Origin: Shewanella sp. UCD-KL21
GTDB taxonomy: Bacteria > Pseudomonadota > Gammaproteobacteria > Enterobacterales > Shewanellaceae
Length of the DNA stretch: 64,000 nucleotides
Direction of reading: 5' to 3'
Assembly (NCBI RefSeq): GCF_001957135.1
Contig: NZ_MPHK01000004.1
Location: 124,001-188,000 of the forward strand
The translations under genes and the position numbers were made by a program. Positions 9,201 through 18,239 of this stretch are shown one piece after another. Each line of letters begins with the position of its first letter. The stretch's first letter is position 1. Below the pieces are notes generated by a model, which saw nothing but the letters and a program-made list of their open reading frames with translations, was not told the DNA's origin and made no database searches.

Positions 9201-9420
9201 GATTGAAGGTGCTGTAATGCGTATTCGGCCCAAAGCCATGACAGTCGCGACTATCTTTTTTGGCTTATTGCCAATTATGTGGGGTACTGGCACCGGTAAC
9301 GAAGTCATGCAAAAAATTGCCGCGCCTATGGTGGGCGGTATGGTTACTGCGCCGCTGCTATCGCTGTTTGTTATTCCTGCCATTTATTTACTGATCTATG
9401 GCCGTAAACTTAGTCACTAG
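6289..9420 (+). CDS. cusA: CusA-type heavy-metal efflux RND pump (Cu/Ag)
   Basis: This proton-driven inner-membrane pump exports metal through an adaptor and outer-membrane channel. The 1043-residue length and the start MLEKIISASIKQRAMV are typical of the HME-RND family, with 12 membrane segments and two large periplasmic loops. The transmembrane motif GAVVDAAIVMVENAHK carries the acidic relay residue. Methionines fall at residues 573 (LLYMPTT), 623 (PLTMLETT) and 672 (RIDMLSTG), the same numbers as the substrate Met triad of E. coli CusA, which supports Cu(I)/Ag(I) over Zn/Co. It sits 11 bp after the adaptor gene and no CusC-type channel gene follows, so a TolC-like protein from elsewhere is probably used. 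Confidence 0.94.
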   Translation: MLEKIISASIKQRAMVLLLTLVLAVIGYQAMRTTPLDALPDLSDVQVIVKTSYPGQAPQLVEDQITYPLSTAMLAVPGTKTVRGFSMFGDSFVYIIFEDNTDIYWARSRVLEYLSQTQDQLPEGVSPTLGPDASGVGWVFQYALVDRQGNHDLAQLRSLQDWFLKLELQSVEGVSEIATIGGMEQSYQIVVDPHKLALYKIDLMAVKNALTNSNSSVGGSVIEMAEAEYMITSAGYRQNIADFAEIPLGVLSDAGTPVLMKDVAQLRTGPAARRGIAELDGKGEVVGGIVVMRYGENALETINNVKQKIKQIESGLPEGVELVITYDRSELILNSVDNLMHKVMEEMLVVGLVCLLFLLHARSTLVAIITLPLSILSSFIIMHFMGVNANIMSLGGIAIAIGAVVDAAIVMVENAHKHLEHYRAEHGKPPEGEAHWQLIKEASIEVGPALFFSLLIITLSFIPVFALEAQEGRLFHPLAFTKTFAMASSAILAITLIPVLMGYFVRGNIPDERKNPISRFLIAIYQPALKLVLNFPKFTILFALVILASAYYPMTKMGSEFMPELAEGDLLYMPTTLPSVSAGKAAEILQQTDRLIKTVPEVKRVFGKVGRAMTATDPAPLTMLETTIMLKPHSEWREGVTLESIIAELQQTVKVPGMTNAWVQPIKTRIDMLSTGVRTPVGIKISGSDVAELEKIGAEIEAVMSQVPGTTSAFAQRSSGGRYIDIEPKLKNAARYGMTLRDIQDVVQIAIGGMNVGESIQGQERYPINIRYPRELRDSIEKLRDLPVLTKTGKYLPLSVLADISISDGPPMLASENGRLISWVFVDIKDISIGEYIEQAQIALDQQISLPARYSYSFAGQYEYMQRVEAKMELVIPLMLAVIFILLMLTFNSFAQASVIMLSLPFALVGSAWFLYLLNFNFSVAVSVGMIALAGVAAEFGVVMQVYLNNSIKDRKRKDNLNSKGDLRQALIEGAVMRIRPKAMTVATIFFGLLPIMWGTGTGNEVMQKIAAPMVGGMVTAPLLSLFVIPAIYLLIYGRKLSH

Positions 9421-9444
9421 CTTTTATCAGCATGTACTAAACAG

Positions 9445-9468
9445 AAAAGGCGCGAAAGCGCCTTTTTT
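9445..9468 (+). terminator. Rho-independent terminator after the cusA-like gene
   Basis: The stem AAGGCGC (9447-9453) pairs with GCGCCTT around a GAAA tetraloop and is followed by a T run to about 9467. It lies 25 bp after the pump stop codon and closes the metal operon. Confidence 0.9.
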
Positions 9469-9546
9469 AATGCCAAGACAATGATTTACTAAATCGCGAC
9501 AGACTGATTAAACAGAGGCGGTATTGCTAAATCAATGCCACTCGCT

Positions 9547-9813
9547 TTAACCTTGCTCACTCAATAGCAATTGTTTTGCTCGTGCCAGCTGAAGCATTTT
9601 AACGAGTCCCCACGCCATAGTGCACCCGCCTATGCCAATCATGGCAAATATCAGCATTGGGTTGGCTAATAGTGGATAAGCCGCGGCATCAAAACCTGCA
9701 AACAAACCATATAAACCTGCAGCCATTAATAAAGTGCCGGGAAAGTCGATCACTGCCACCATCAGCATTTGCTTTTGTATCGCGGCGAGCTTTTCATCCT
9801 TTGTGAGTGTCAT
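9547..9813 (-). CDS. Small membrane protein of unknown function
   Basis: The 88-residue product starts MTLTKDEKLAAIQKQ and has two hydrophobic segments (about residues 18-40 and 50-72), with charged N- and C-termini. AAGGA precedes the ATG on the minus strand. It follows the VOC gene at a 40-bp gap on the same strand and may be cotranscribed with it. I do not recognise the family. A two-helix inner-membrane protein is all that can be stated. Confidence 0.7.
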   Translation of the reverse strand: MTLTKDEKLAAIQKQMLMVAVIDFPGTLLMAAGLYGLFAGFDAAAYPLLANPMLIFAMIGIGGCTMAWGLVKMLQLARAKQLLLSEQG

Positions 9814-9853
9814 AAGTCTTCCTTGAGTAGAATAAAGTGTATCTTTAAAGAAA

Positions 9854-10651
9854 TTATTCTACTTCAGACTCTACCTCGGTCAATGCAATAATTGTAAAAG
9901 TCCCCCCTTGGGGATCATCAATCACCGCAAAGCGGCCCACATCCGGAATATCCGTTGGCGGAACACATATTCGCCCGCCTAAGGCTTGGGCATCTTGAGC
10001 CATAGCATCACAATCTTGCACACTAAAATAGAGCATCCAATGGGGCGGCGTATAGCCCCACTCGGCGGTCATTTCCATCATGCCGCCAATGGCTTGCTTA
10101 TCCACCAGCCATTGCACGTAATCAGCTATGCCCATTGCAGACATATCAAGGCTGTTAGTCTCAAAGCCAAGCGCTTGGGTATAAAAATCGGTTGATGTGG
10201 CCAGATCGCGGCACATATATTCAACCCAGCACAAGGTATTGGGCTCAAATGAGAGCTTAATGCCGATATGGTTAATGGCCTGCCAGATTGAAAATCGTGC
10301 GCCATCAGGATCTTGGCACACAGCGATAATACCTGAATCACCAACAGAGTGAGGGCCTGCAATAATTTGTCCACCCGCAAGCCTAATGGCTTTAATGCTC
10401 GCCTCAACATCATCAACGGCAAAATAAAGCTGCCAATGGGTTGGCAAACTCTCCATCTCTTTGGGCATTTGGTACATAGCCGCAATGTCATCACCCGCTA
10501 ACTGCAGCATGGTGTAATGACCTTCAGGCATGGGCATATCATCAGCCTGCCACTGAAATAGGCTTTGGTAGAATGCTTTAGCGGCATACCAATCGTGACT
10601 GGCAAGTTCGACCCAACAAGGTTGCCCTTGCTTATAGTGTGACACCTTCAT
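9854..10651 (-). CDS. VOC (glyoxalase/bleomycin-resistance fold) family protein, two domains
   Basis: The 265-residue protein contains two vicinal-oxygen-chelate halves. The first spans about residues 1-120 (PCWVELASHDWYAAKAFY, then QDPDGARFSIWQ) and the second about 125-262 (LCWVEYMCRDLATSTDFY, then DDPQGGTFTII). The paired pattern resembles the 27 kDa antigen Cfp30B/CFP32-type VOC proteins. The ATG at 10651 is chosen because GGTGAGG lies just upstream; a GTG at 10660 would add three residues. The substrate is unknown; VOC proteins range from glyoxalases to dioxygenases and binding proteins. No other genes of a pathway flank it. Confidence 0.85.
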   Translation of the reverse strand: MKVSHYKQGQPCWVELASHDWYAAKAFYQSLFQWQADDMPMPEGHYTMLQLAGDDIAAMYQMPKEMESLPTHWQLYFAVDDVEASIKAIRLAGGQIIAGPHSVGDSGIIAVCQDPDGARFSIWQAINHIGIKLSFEPNTLCWVEYMCRDLATSTDFYTQALGFETNSLDMSAMGIADYVQWLVDKQAIGGMMEMTAEWGYTPPHWMLYFSVQDCDAMAQDAQALGGRICVPPTDIPDVGRFAVIDDPQGGTFTIIALTEVESEVE

Positions 10652-11019
10652 ACACCTCACCCTGCTGTTGATAATGACTTATAAGAATAAAGCGTTAAGC
10701 TAAACCTAAATGACAACACTCTTTAAGTTAAGACGCTTTTAAGGCTAAAGTCGAGTTGGCAAAAATGATTACTTATTCGCGTAAAAAATGACATTAAAAT
10801 AATAAATACATCTTAAAATCATAGCCTTATGAAGACAACAATATCAACAAGCCATGGTTAGTCACTATCGGTCACAAGTCGTAAATTACACATGTTTCTA
10901 GTCAAAATGCTAACCGTTATATCCTTATTTGCTGGCAAGCGCCCATAAAAAAAGCCCTTTTTAAAGGGCTTTTTGGAGGTCATTTCGGTGTTATAACACC
11001 GCTTTATCTAACTAAAGTA
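10652..11019. other. Intergenic region between VOC gene and mtr
   Basis: The stretch of about 370 bp is AT-rich and holds no gene that I can support. It should carry the promoter of the VOC/membrane-protein pair, and near its right end the terminator of mtr. Confidence 0.6.
10946..10976 (-). terminator. Rho-independent terminator downstream of mtr
   Basis: AAAGCCCTTT (10951-10960) pairs with AAAGGGCTTT across a minimal loop, with A and T runs on both sides. It lies about 45 bp past the mtr stop codon on the minus strand. Confidence 0.88.
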
Positions 11020-12264
11020 TTATTTATAAACTGGCAGTAAATCAGCCATCGCCAACAAATGACATGCGCCGGTGATGACACCGAATGCAATAATCACCAC
11101 AATCAATGGCGTGCCACCCGGGACTCTAAAGCTATTCTCATCAGGGAACATTTTGCGCGATTTGTATGCCATCATGGCTGGCACAATCGCCGCCCAAATG
11201 GTCGCCGCTAATGCCGCAAAGCCAATGGCAATTAAGAAGCCATTAGGGAATAACAAACCTAATACTGTCGGCGGAATAAAAGTAATCGCAGCTGTTTTAA
11301 TGCGGCCATTATTGCTTTCTTCAAAACCAAATAAGTCAGCTAGGTAATCAAATAAGCCTAAGGTGACCCCTAAAAATGATGATGCCACCGCAAGGTTAGC
11401 AAACAAGGTCAACATAGTATTAAGCCATTTACTCGCCATCACATCTGACAAGGCGCCCACTAACACGCCCATATTGCCGCCTTGGGCAATAATATCGCTG
11501 AACTGACTGCGAGGAATGTTACCCATGGTCGCCACTAACCAGCAGCTATAAATCACTAAGGCGATAAAAGTACCAATAAAGATGGCTTTTAAAATCACTT
11601 TAGGTTGTTTGCCGTAATACTTAACTAGGCTTGGCACATTGCCGTGGTAACCAAAACTAGCAAGCCCAAACGGTAGCGCCGCTAAAATATAAGGAGAGAA
11701 ACTCGCCTCACCATCTGGCATTAATAATTTTGCGCTATCAATATCAATTAGCAGATTTCCGATGGCGAGAAAAAAGGTAATTAACATCCCACCAATCATA
11801 ATGGTGGTAATGCGATCTACCGCTTTGGTACTGATGATCACCACTGCAGCAAGTACGACCGCAAACACTAACCCTGCGATCGGTTGAGGTAAGTTAATCC
11901 CCATACCGGCAAGGGTGTGATTCACAATCGAGCCACCGCCACTGATGTAAGCATAGGTCAGAATGTACAACACAAAAGCAATAGATAACCCGTTAATAAT
12001 CCGCCAAAACTGGCCTAAGGTTACCTTGGTTAAGGTGTCAAAACTGTCACCGGGTTTAAAATGTAAATTGGTTTCAAGTAGCATCAGACCTGACACCAGC
12101 ATACAAAACCAAATACCAATTAACATGACTAATGAATAGCCAAACCACATGCCTGCACTGACCACAGGCAAAGAAAACATACCAGCACCGACTGTGGTGC
12201 CGGCGATGATCATTGCACCGCCCAATAAGGATTTATTTTGCGGTTGAGATTGTGTCGAACTCAT
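11020..12264 (-). CDS. mtr: Tryptophan/aromatic amino acid permease, Mtr-like (HAAAP family)
   Basis: This 414-residue inner-membrane symporter imports tryptophan or related aromatic amino acids. About 11 hydrophobic segments are visible. The family signature [14 protein letters not shown] lies near residues 23-36, and further segments match E. coli Mtr closely as I remember it: [37 protein letters not shown] and the C-terminal LLPVYK. The start ATG is only 11 bp after the plsB stop on the same strand, so readthrough from plsB is likely. TnaB or TyrP specificity cannot be excluded, but the sequence resembles Mtr/TnaB more than TyrP. Confidence 0.9.
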   Translation of the reverse strand: MSSTQSQPQNKSLLGGAMIIAGTTVGAGMFSLPVVSAGMWFGYSLVMLIGIWFCMLVSGLMLLETNLHFKPGDSFDTLTKVTLGQFWRIINGLSIAFVLYILTYAYISGGGSIVNHTLAGMGINLPQPIAGLVFAVVLAAVVIISTKAVDRITTIMIGGMLITFFLAIGNLLIDIDSAKLLMPDGEASFSPYILAALPFGLASFGYHGNVPSLVKYYGKQPKVILKAIFIGTFIALVIYSCWLVATMGNIPRSQFSDIIAQGGNMGVLVGALSDVMASKWLNTMLTLFANLAVASSFLGVTLGLFDYLADLFGFEESNNGRIKTAAITFIPPTVLGLLFPNGFLIAIGFAALAATIWAAIVPAMMAYKSRKMFPDENSFRVPGGTPLIVVIIAFGVITGACHLLAMADLLPVYK

Positions 12265-12275
12265 AAAATTAGTTA

Positions 12276-14717
12276 TTACCCATGTTCCATTGTGACGCTA
12301 TCAACAATGGTTTTTCGAACAGATAAACGCAGCATATCATTGGCATGACCACGTATTCGGATGACTTCAAATTGATTATCGTTACCCGACAAATATCCTA
12401 ATTCTTTTAATTTCACACTCAAATTATTGTAGAGTTTTTTATCATAAAACTCAGGCGCGGTAATTCCATGTAAAGCACCTAAACGCTGAGCCAATAAATG
12501 GCTGGCGCTTTCTAAATCAGAACGCTCAATTTCTGGTTTGTAAGCCAGTAAATTAAAGATAATCGCGTAACGCTGTAGGGTCTCACTGACCGTGGCGGAC
12601 AATAGCATTAACTGGGTGACATTACTTTGATTGACTTCAAAGTGATCGCTACCGGAAATCAGCTTTTGTTCAACAAACAAATCAAGCACTTGATCCACAT
12701 AAGCGCTTAGATCATTAATGCCCATAAACAGCTCAGCTTTTAATAATGGGTAAAAATCATTAACGATTTGCTGAATTTTTTCACGGCTAAATTCTTCATA
12801 TTGCACCAAGCAACTGGCGATTAATGAAGGCACTGCCATTAGATGAATAATGTTATTGCGATAATAGCTCATCGCGATCACTGAGCTATCTTCAATTGCG
12901 ATAATTTCGCCGATGGCATCTGTGGTTGAGGTAAATTTATTCAGCGATAAACATTGCTCCACTAAGTCATGGGCTGAGCCCTCGGCCACTGATGCATACT
13001 CAGTATAAGGAACATCCTTTAAGATTTTCAGGTAGAGGTCTAGCTGGGTTTCAAGCTCGCTACGCTGCAGGGCATTTTGCTCTGAAGCTAGCAGCGCCAT
13101 ACTTGCTAATGTCACCGAACTCGCTGCAGCAGCGCCATTGATGTTAGTCATCACTTTATTGGCCAATACATTTACTGCTGGCGTTAACCATGATGGCTTT
13201 TGATCCGGATCTTGGGCAATTTCTTCACGCCAATTTGGCGATTGTTGATTTAAAAATTGCTGCACGTTGATAGGCTCACCAAAGTTAACGTAACCTTGGC
13301 CAAAGTTGCCTAATTTACGCAGCGCACCAAAGACCTGCCACACTGATTCTTTTTGCTTTTTCTTACCGCTTAACTCTTTATGATAGGTAGACACTTCCAT
13401 CACATGATCATAACCAAGATAAACTGGCACTAAGGTTACTGGGCGCTCAATGCCCCGCAGTACACAGTTAACAGTCATCGCTAACATGCCCGTTTTAGGT
13501 GCTAATAAGCGACCAGTACGAGAACGACCACCTTCGGTGAAGTATTCAACCGAATAGCCTTTAGCAAATAACTGATCTAAATACTCACGAAACACCGCGG
13601 TATAAAGTTTATTACCGTTAAAGCTGCGACGAATAAAGAAAGCACCACCGCGGCGGAACATCGGCCCAGCTGGCCAAAAGTTCAAGTTAATACCGGCAGC
13701 GATATGCGGCGGCACCATGCCTTGGTAATACAAAATATACGACAGCAGTAAGTAATCCATGTGGCTACGATGGCAAGGCACATAAACAATTTCATGGCCA
13801 TCATGATGTAGCTTACGCACTTTTTCAGCGCTTTTAATGCTAATACCACTGTATAACTTATTCCACAGCCAAGTGAGAAAGCGCTCAGCAATACGCACTA
13901 AGCTGTCTGAGTAATCCGCTGCAATTTCATCTAAATACTGGATGGCTTTTTCGCGGGCTTTGTCTTCAGGAATTTTTTTATTAAGCGCTTCTTCTTTTAT
14001 CGCTTGAGCGATGGCATCAGACTTTAATAATGAGTTGAACATTGCCTGACGATTTGGCAGTTGTGGGCCTGTCATCACTTTACGTTGACGCCTAAAGTGC
14101 ACTCGCGCCACACGAATAAGTTTATGGGCAATACTGACATCAGTGCCGTGTTCGTCAGCCATATAACGTAACGACATAGCATTTGAAAATTGAATAAAGC
14201 TATGGCGACCTAAGAACAAAATCATCAACCATTTACGTAACCAGGTCGGGTTTTCACGCTCAAACACAGCTGCGGTCATGGTGTCATCTTCTTTACCAGG
14301 GATACGTCCCCAATACAGACTCACTGGCACCAATTGAATATCTAGTTGATCATTTTTTTTATGTAAGGCTAATAAGCTGGTGAAGTTATCGACAAATTTA
14401 TCGCCACTTAAACGCTTGCCAAATAAAGGCTTACGACCTTCAATACACACAATTCTTGGGGTATTTAAGCCATCAACGTCTAGTCGCTCATAGGGACTCG
14501 GCAAGCCATATTTGGCGGTCACTTCATTTAATGCCGCAATATCACTGAGTGATTCTGTCTTCATCACATAGACCACGGGTTTATCAGGGTCTAAGTTCAG
14601 ATCGGCAAAGGGATCTTCAGGCACAACAACCGTGTGTACCATCAGTTTTTGAATCCAACGTAATGATTTTGCAATGATTGAGTCAGGTTTTAACATGAGT
14701 GTTCGCATATTCAACAT
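12276..14717 (-). CDS. plsB: Glycerol-3-phosphate 1-O-acyltransferase PlsB
   Basis: PlsB transfers an acyl group from acyl-ACP or acyl-CoA to sn-1 of glycerol-3-phosphate, the first step of phospholipid synthesis, at the inner membrane. The product has about 813 residues, close to the 807 of E. coli. The HX4D acyltransferase motif is present ([11 protein letters not shown]), followed by the glycerol-phosphate site [10 protein letters not shown] and EGGRSRTGR and the later VPVYLGYD block. Start choice is uncertain: the frame opens with TTG at 14720 and ATG codons at 14717 and 14708, none with a clear ribosome site. It lies opposite lexA across a 370-bp region, a gene pairing also seen in enterobacteria. 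Confidence 0.95.
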   Translation of the reverse strand: MLNMRTLMLKPDSIIAKSLRWIQKLMVHTVVVPEDPFADLNLDPDKPVVYVMKTESLSDIAALNEVTAKYGLPSPYERLDVDGLNTPRIVCIEGRKPLFGKRLSGDKFVDNFTSLLALHKKNDQLDIQLVPVSLYWGRIPGKEDDTMTAAVFERENPTWLRKWLMILFLGRHSFIQFSNAMSLRYMADEHGTDVSIAHKLIRVARVHFRRQRKVMTGPQLPNRQAMFNSLLKSDAIAQAIKEEALNKKIPEDKAREKAIQYLDEIAADYSDSLVRIAERFLTWLWNKLYSGISIKSAEKVRKLHHDGHEIVYVPCHRSHMDYLLLSYILYYQGMVPPHIAAGINLNFWPAGPMFRRGGAFFIRRSFNGNKLYTAVFREYLDQLFAKGYSVEYFTEGGRSRTGRLLAPKTGMLAMTVNCVLRGIERPVTLVPVYLGYDHVMEVSTYHKELSGKKKQKESVWQVFGALRKLGNFGQGYVNFGEPINVQQFLNQQSPNWREEIAQDPDQKPSWLTPAVNVLANKVMTNINGAAAASSVTLASMALLASEQNALQRSELETQLDLYLKILKDVPYTEYASVAEGSAHDLVEQCLSLNKFTSTTDAIGEIIAIEDSSVIAMSYYRNNIIHLMAVPSLIASCLVQYEEFSREKIQQIVNDFYPLLKAELFMGINDLSAYVDQVLDLFVEQKLISGSDHFEVNQSNVTQLMLLSATVSETLQRYAIIFNLLAYKPEIERSDLESASHLLAQRLGALHGITAPEFYDKKLYNNLSVKLKELGYLSGNDNQFEVIRIRGHANDMLRLSVRKTIVDSVTMEHG

Positions 14718-14844
14718 CAATTAATTGCCCATAGAATACCAGATAATGATTCAGTTTCACTAACAAGGGTCTATACAGAGAATATTTGTTCAGTAAAAAT
14801 AGTCATATCCGAGTAACAACCAACCTATTTTCCAATCAACAGTA

Positions 14845-14860
14845 CTGTATAAATATACTG
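14845..14860. promoter_or_regulatory. Possible degenerate LexA-type box near plsB
   Basis: CTGTATAAATATACTG matches the LexA consensus CTG-N10-CAG in the left half and most of the AT core, but ends CTG in place of CAG. It lies about 130 bp upstream of plsB and 230 bp upstream of lexA. It may be a weak site or an AT-rich promoter element that resembles one. Confidence 0.35.
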
Positions 14861-15043
14861 TTTAAACAAACGATGTGAGAAATAGCCCATTTCATCGGTT
14901 TAAAAATCTGACTCCCCTTCATTAACCAAATAAAATTAATAACTTTAATTACAGCAACTTAAACTTATCACCCATATATAACCAACAAGAATTAGATGAT
15001 AATAGTTAAATTAATTTGGTTAATACTTGCGCGACCACCGATA

Positions 15044-15059
15044 CTGTATATAATGACAG
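15044..15059. promoter_or_regulatory. LexA box 1 upstream of lexA
   Basis: CTGTATATAATGACAG fits the SOS box CTG-N10-CAG with an AT-rich core. Together with the second box, three bases further on, it gives the double autoregulatory operator known for lexA in E. coli. Confidence 0.9.
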
Positions 15060-15062
15060 TCA

Positions 15063-15078
15063 CTGTATAAAAAAACAG
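15063..15078. promoter_or_regulatory. LexA box 2 upstream of lexA
   Basis: CTGTATAAAAAAACAG fits CTG-N10-CAG. It ends 8 bp before the lexA ATG, so bound LexA would block both transcription and the start region. The spacing of 19 bp between box starts puts the two operators nearly two helical turns apart. Confidence 0.9.
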
Positions 15079-15086
15079 GAATCAAT

Positions 15087-15704
15087 ATGAGACCTTTAAC
15101 GCCACGCCAAGCTGAAATATTAGAGCTAATTAAATGTAATATCGCCGAAACAGGTATGCCGCCAACTCGTGCAGAAATTGCAACTCGATTAGGCTTTAAA
15201 AGCGCCAATGCCGCTGAAGAACACTTAAAAGCACTGGCAAAAAAAGGCTGTATTGAAATTATTCCTGGTACCTCTCGCGGGATCCGCATGGTGCAGGTAG
15301 AAGAGGAAGTTGAAGCAGGCTTGCCACTTATCGGCCAAGTTGCTGCAGGTGAACCTATCCTTGCTCAAGAACATGTTGAACAGTATTTCCAAGTTGACCC
15401 AGAAATGTTTAAGCCCAATGCTAATTTTTTACTACGTGTTCGTGGCGACAGTATGAAAGACATTGGTATTTTAGAGGGCGACTTATTGGCAGTGCATAAA
15501 ATGCAAACCGCCACCAATGGTCAAGTTGTAGTGGCACGTCTTGAAGACGATGTAACCGTGAAAAGATTTGAAAAGAAAGGCAATATTATTTATTTACATG
15601 CTGAAAATGCAGAATATGAGCCGATTAAAGTTGATTTAAGTTGCCAAAACCTAACGATTGAAGGGCTTGCTGTTGGCGTTATTCGTAATGGAGGTTGGTT
15701 ATGA
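15087..15704 (+). CDS. lexA: SOS repressor LexA
   Basis: LexA represses SOS genes and cuts itself when RecA filaments form. The 205-residue product has the winged HTH at residues 1-70 ([30 protein letters not shown]). The self-cleavage site is VAAGEP (A87-G88), with catalytic Ser122 in GDSMKD and Lys159 in VTVKRF. The C-terminus [13 protein letters not shown] is nearly that of E. coli. Two LexA boxes lie directly upstream, so it is autoregulated. sulA overlaps its stop codon. Confidence 0.98.
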   Translation: MRPLTPRQAEILELIKCNIAETGMPPTRAEIATRLGFKSANAAEEHLKALAKKGCIEIIPGTSRGIRMVQVEEEVEAGLPLIGQVAAGEPILAQEHVEQYFQVDPEMFKPNANFLLRVRGDSMKDIGILEGDLLAVHKMQTATNGQVVVARLEDDVTVKRFEKKGNIIYLHAENAEYEPIKVDLSCQNLTIEGLAVGVIRNGGWL

Positions 15705-16207
15705 ACACATTAATAGGCAATGCACCGCGTCACCCTGGATTATGGGTAGATATGGCATCTGATTCGATACCCACTAAACAAGGGATTGAAACCAAGCGCA
15801 CCCAAAACCAAGGCTTAACTGAATTGACTCAATTATGCAGTCAGTTAGCCATATTAAGTCAGCAAGGTCGTTGGATTGTACTGATTAATCCACCGCATAT
15901 CGGTTATAAGCAAATCCTTGCTAATGCCAGTGTGCGTATGGACAGAGTATTGTTAGTTCACACCAAAGATGAAGTCGAAACCCTGTGGGCAATGGAAAAA
16001 GCGCTCACTAACGGTACTTCAAGTGCAGTAATTACTTGGACACCACCATTAGATGCCCGAGATAATCGCCGCATTCAATTGGTTGCCAAAAATGCCTTAG
16101 CCCAAGGGCTTATCATTGAAGATGTAAATACTCACTTACCCGAAGGCGACCCATTAACGCAAGCTTTAGCAGTACCGACTCAGGTAAACCTTGCCTCGTT
16201 TCACTAG
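15701..16207 (+). CDS. sulA: SOS cell division inhibitor SulA
   Basis: SulA binds FtsZ and blocks septum formation during SOS. The 168-residue product contains the RecA-like core seen in the family ([50 protein letters not shown]). Its ATG at 15701 overlaps the lexA stop as ATGA, and GGAGG sits at 15690-15694, so translation is probably coupled. The frame can be extended to a TTG at 15695 but that start lacks support. Cotranscription with lexA puts it under the two LexA boxes. A lexA-sulA arrangement is also known in Pseudomonas and Shewanella, unlike E. coli where sulA is separate. Confidence 0.92.
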   Translation: MNTLIGNAPRHPGLWVDMASDSIPTKQGIETKRTQNQGLTELTQLCSQLAILSQQGRWIVLINPPHIGYKQILANASVRMDRVLLVHTKDEVETLWAMEKALTNGTSSAVITWTPPLDARDNRRIQLVAKNALAQGLIIEDVNTHLPEGDPLTQALAVPTQVNLASFH

Positions 16208-16220
16208 CAAAATATCAATA

Positions 16221-16255
16221 AAAAAGCCCTTCACTACGCTGAGGGGCTTTTTTTT
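16221..16255 (+). terminator. Terminator after lexA-sulA
   Basis: AAAGCCCTTCA (16223-16233) pairs with TGAGGGGCTTT (16240-16250) with one T-G wobble around a CTACGC loop, followed by a T run. It begins 13 bp after the sulA stop. Confidence 0.88.
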
Positions 16256-16637
16256 GCACTTTTTTCAGCGAATTAGATGATAAAGTGATCTTGATCAATA
16301 TTTAATCTCCAAGTAATGTAGTTAACAAGGCAGTAACAATTTATCGTATTGCCGAGAATGAATGTCAAAAAGATACAAACGCTATTAAAAGATTGAGCTG
16401 GTACCGTGCGGTATAGAAAGCCTTGAATGTAAAGCGTCAAATATAATTGATAAGTTCAGTATTAGGTACAAGTGTGGCACCGTAACGTAATAACATAATT
16501 GAGTTTTCAAGCTCAAAGCCACCGTGTACTTTGAAATGATCAAACTTTTTCGGGTATGAAAAGTTTGCATAGAGCAGAGTATTACTGTGTGGCTTTTCTT
16601 TGTAATTGCAATTCGCAATTAGCAGAGGAGTAGTCTT
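16256..16637. other. Intergenic leader of the cytochrome oxidase operon
   Basis: About 380 bp without a supported gene. It contains a CRP/Fnr-like dyad at 16284-16304 and a ribosome site GAGGAG at 16625-16630, seven bases before the GTG of coxB. The coxB promoter must be here; I could not pick one -35/-10 pair with confidence. Confidence 0.6.
16284..16304. promoter_or_regulatory. CRP/Fnr-like dyad upstream of coxB
   Basis: AGTGATCTTGATCAAT (16284-16299) matches the CRP consensus TGTGA-N6-TCACA at 7 of 10 half-site bases. The overlapping TTGATCAATATTTA (16291-16304) matches the Fnr/EtrA consensus TTGAT-N4-ATCAA at 8 of 10. It lies about 340 bp before the coxB start, which is far for direct activation. 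Confidence 0.4.
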
Positions 16638-18230
16638 GTGAAGCGATTGTTGTACGGATTAATGGTGGCGTTGCTTGCAGCCCCACTCACAGCGGCAGAG
16701 ATGCCCTTAAACATGACTCAAGGTGTAACAGAGATCAGTGGCCAGGTTTACGACCTGCATATGATTATTTTGTATATCTGTTGCGCCATTGGTGTCGTGG
16801 TCTTTGGGATCATGATTTATTCCATGATCTATCACAGAAAATCTAAGGGTGCAGTTGCAGCCGACTTTCATGACAGTACCAAGGTTGAAATAGCTTGGAC
16901 AGTATTGCCATTTCTAATTCTAATTGGCATGGCAATCCCAGCAACAAAAACGCTGATTGCGATGGAAGATCCCAGCGATGCTGAACTGACCATCAAAGTG
17001 ACGGGTTCGCAATGGAAATGGCATTACAGCTATTTCAATGAAGATGTTGAGTTTTTCAGTTTATTATCCACCCCTGCAGAGCAAATTACTGGCACCGCAG
17101 ATAAAACCGACACCTACCTTTTAGAAGTTGATAAACCGCTGGTTTTACCGATAAACCGAAAAGTGCGTTTTTTAATGACCTCGGATGACGTTATCCACTC
17201 TTGGTGGGTGCCAGCATTTGCGGTTAAAAAAGATGCCAACCCTGGTTTCATCAATGAAGCTTGGACTAAAATTGATAAAATCGGCACCTATCGTGGCCAA
17301 TGCGCCGAATTGTGCGGTAAAGACCATGGTTTTATGCCGATTGTGGTTGAAGCGGTATCAGAAGCAGATTTTGATCAATGGTTAATCGCGCAAAAGCAAC
17401 TCGCTGTTGATGCTAAAGCCGCGGCACAAGCCTCACTTAGCCAAACCCTTAGCTTTGACGAGTTAATGGCACAGGGCGAACAAATCTACATGGGTCGCTG
17501 CGCCGCTTGTCACCAACCAAATGGTGCGGGTTTACCAGGCGTCTTCCCTTCCCTTATTGGCAGTCCAATGATTAAAGGCCCAGTGTCTGGGCATATCGAT
17601 ATCGTCGTTAATGGTCAGCCCGGTACAGCAATGCAAGCGTTCGCTAAGCAGTTAACCGCAACTGAAATTGCCGCGGTAGTCACTTATGAGCGTAATGCTT
17701 GGGGTAATGACTCTGGTGATACTGTGCAAGCGGCTGATGTGAGTGGCAATGGGGCGAATTCAAGTGCTACACCCGCTTCTACTACAGACACGGCAACGCC
17801 TGTGACTTTACCTGCGACCTTACCTTCAGCTGAACAAGTCGAAGCATCTGCAACACAAGCTGTGACTGACGCGGTAACACCAGCAGTAGAAGAAGTTAAA
17901 GCTGTGGTATTAGATGACCTGACGATGGATGAGTTAATGACCATGGGCGAGCAAGTCTATATGACCAGCTGCGTTGCGTGTCACCAAGCTGCTGGCACTG
18001 GTTTACCTGGCGCGTTCCCTTCATTAGTGGGCAGCCCACTTATCGTCGGCCCAGTGACGGATCATCTTGATATTGTCATCAATGGTAAACCTGGTACGGC
18101 AATGCAAGCATTTAACTCGCTACTTACGCCACAACAGCTTGCTGCAGTGGTGACTTATGAGCGAAATGCCTGGGGTAATAACTCTGGCGATGCAGTTCAG
18201 GCTGCTGATGTTGTTGGTCACGGAAAGTAA
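16638..18230 (+). CDS. coxB: Cytochrome c oxidase subunit II with two fused cytochrome c domains
   Basis: Subunit II takes electrons from cytochrome c into CuA and on to heme a. The 530-residue product starts at a GTG with GAGGAG seven bases upstream. A signal peptide (to about residue 20) and two membrane helices (about 40-65 and 80-105) precede the cupredoxin domain, whose CuA site is C222-A-E-L-C226 with H230 and M233. Two cytochrome c domains then follow, with heme motifs CAACH at residue 288 and CVACH at residue 445. Both end in the same VVTYERNAWGN(D/N)SGD pattern and are joined by an Ala/Thr/Val-rich linker of about 60 residues. One such domain defines caa3 oxidases; two is unusual and reflects an internal duplication. 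Confidence 0.95.
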   Translation: MKRLLYGLMVALLAAPLTAAEMPLNMTQGVTEISGQVYDLHMIILYICCAIGVVVFGIMIYSMIYHRKSKGAVAADFHDSTKVEIAWTVLPFLILIGMAIPATKTLIAMEDPSDAELTIKVTGSQWKWHYSYFNEDVEFFSLLSTPAEQITGTADKTDTYLLEVDKPLVLPINRKVRFLMTSDDVIHSWWVPAFAVKKDANPGFINEAWTKIDKIGTYRGQCAELCGKDHGFMPIVVEAVSEADFDQWLIAQKQLAVDAKAAAQASLSQTLSFDELMAQGEQIYMGRCAACHQPNGAGLPGVFPSLIGSPMIKGPVSGHIDIVVNGQPGTAMQAFAKQLTATEIAAVVTYERNAWGNDSGDTVQAADVSGNGANSSATPASTTDTATPVTLPATLPSAEQVEASATQAVTDAVTPAVEEVKAVVLDDLTMDELMTMGEQVYMTSCVACHQAAGTGLPGAFPSLVGSPLIVGPVTDHLDIVINGKPGTAMQAFNSLLTPQQLAAVVTYERNAWGNNSGDAVQAADVVGHGK

Positions 18231-18239
18231 GGGATTAAA

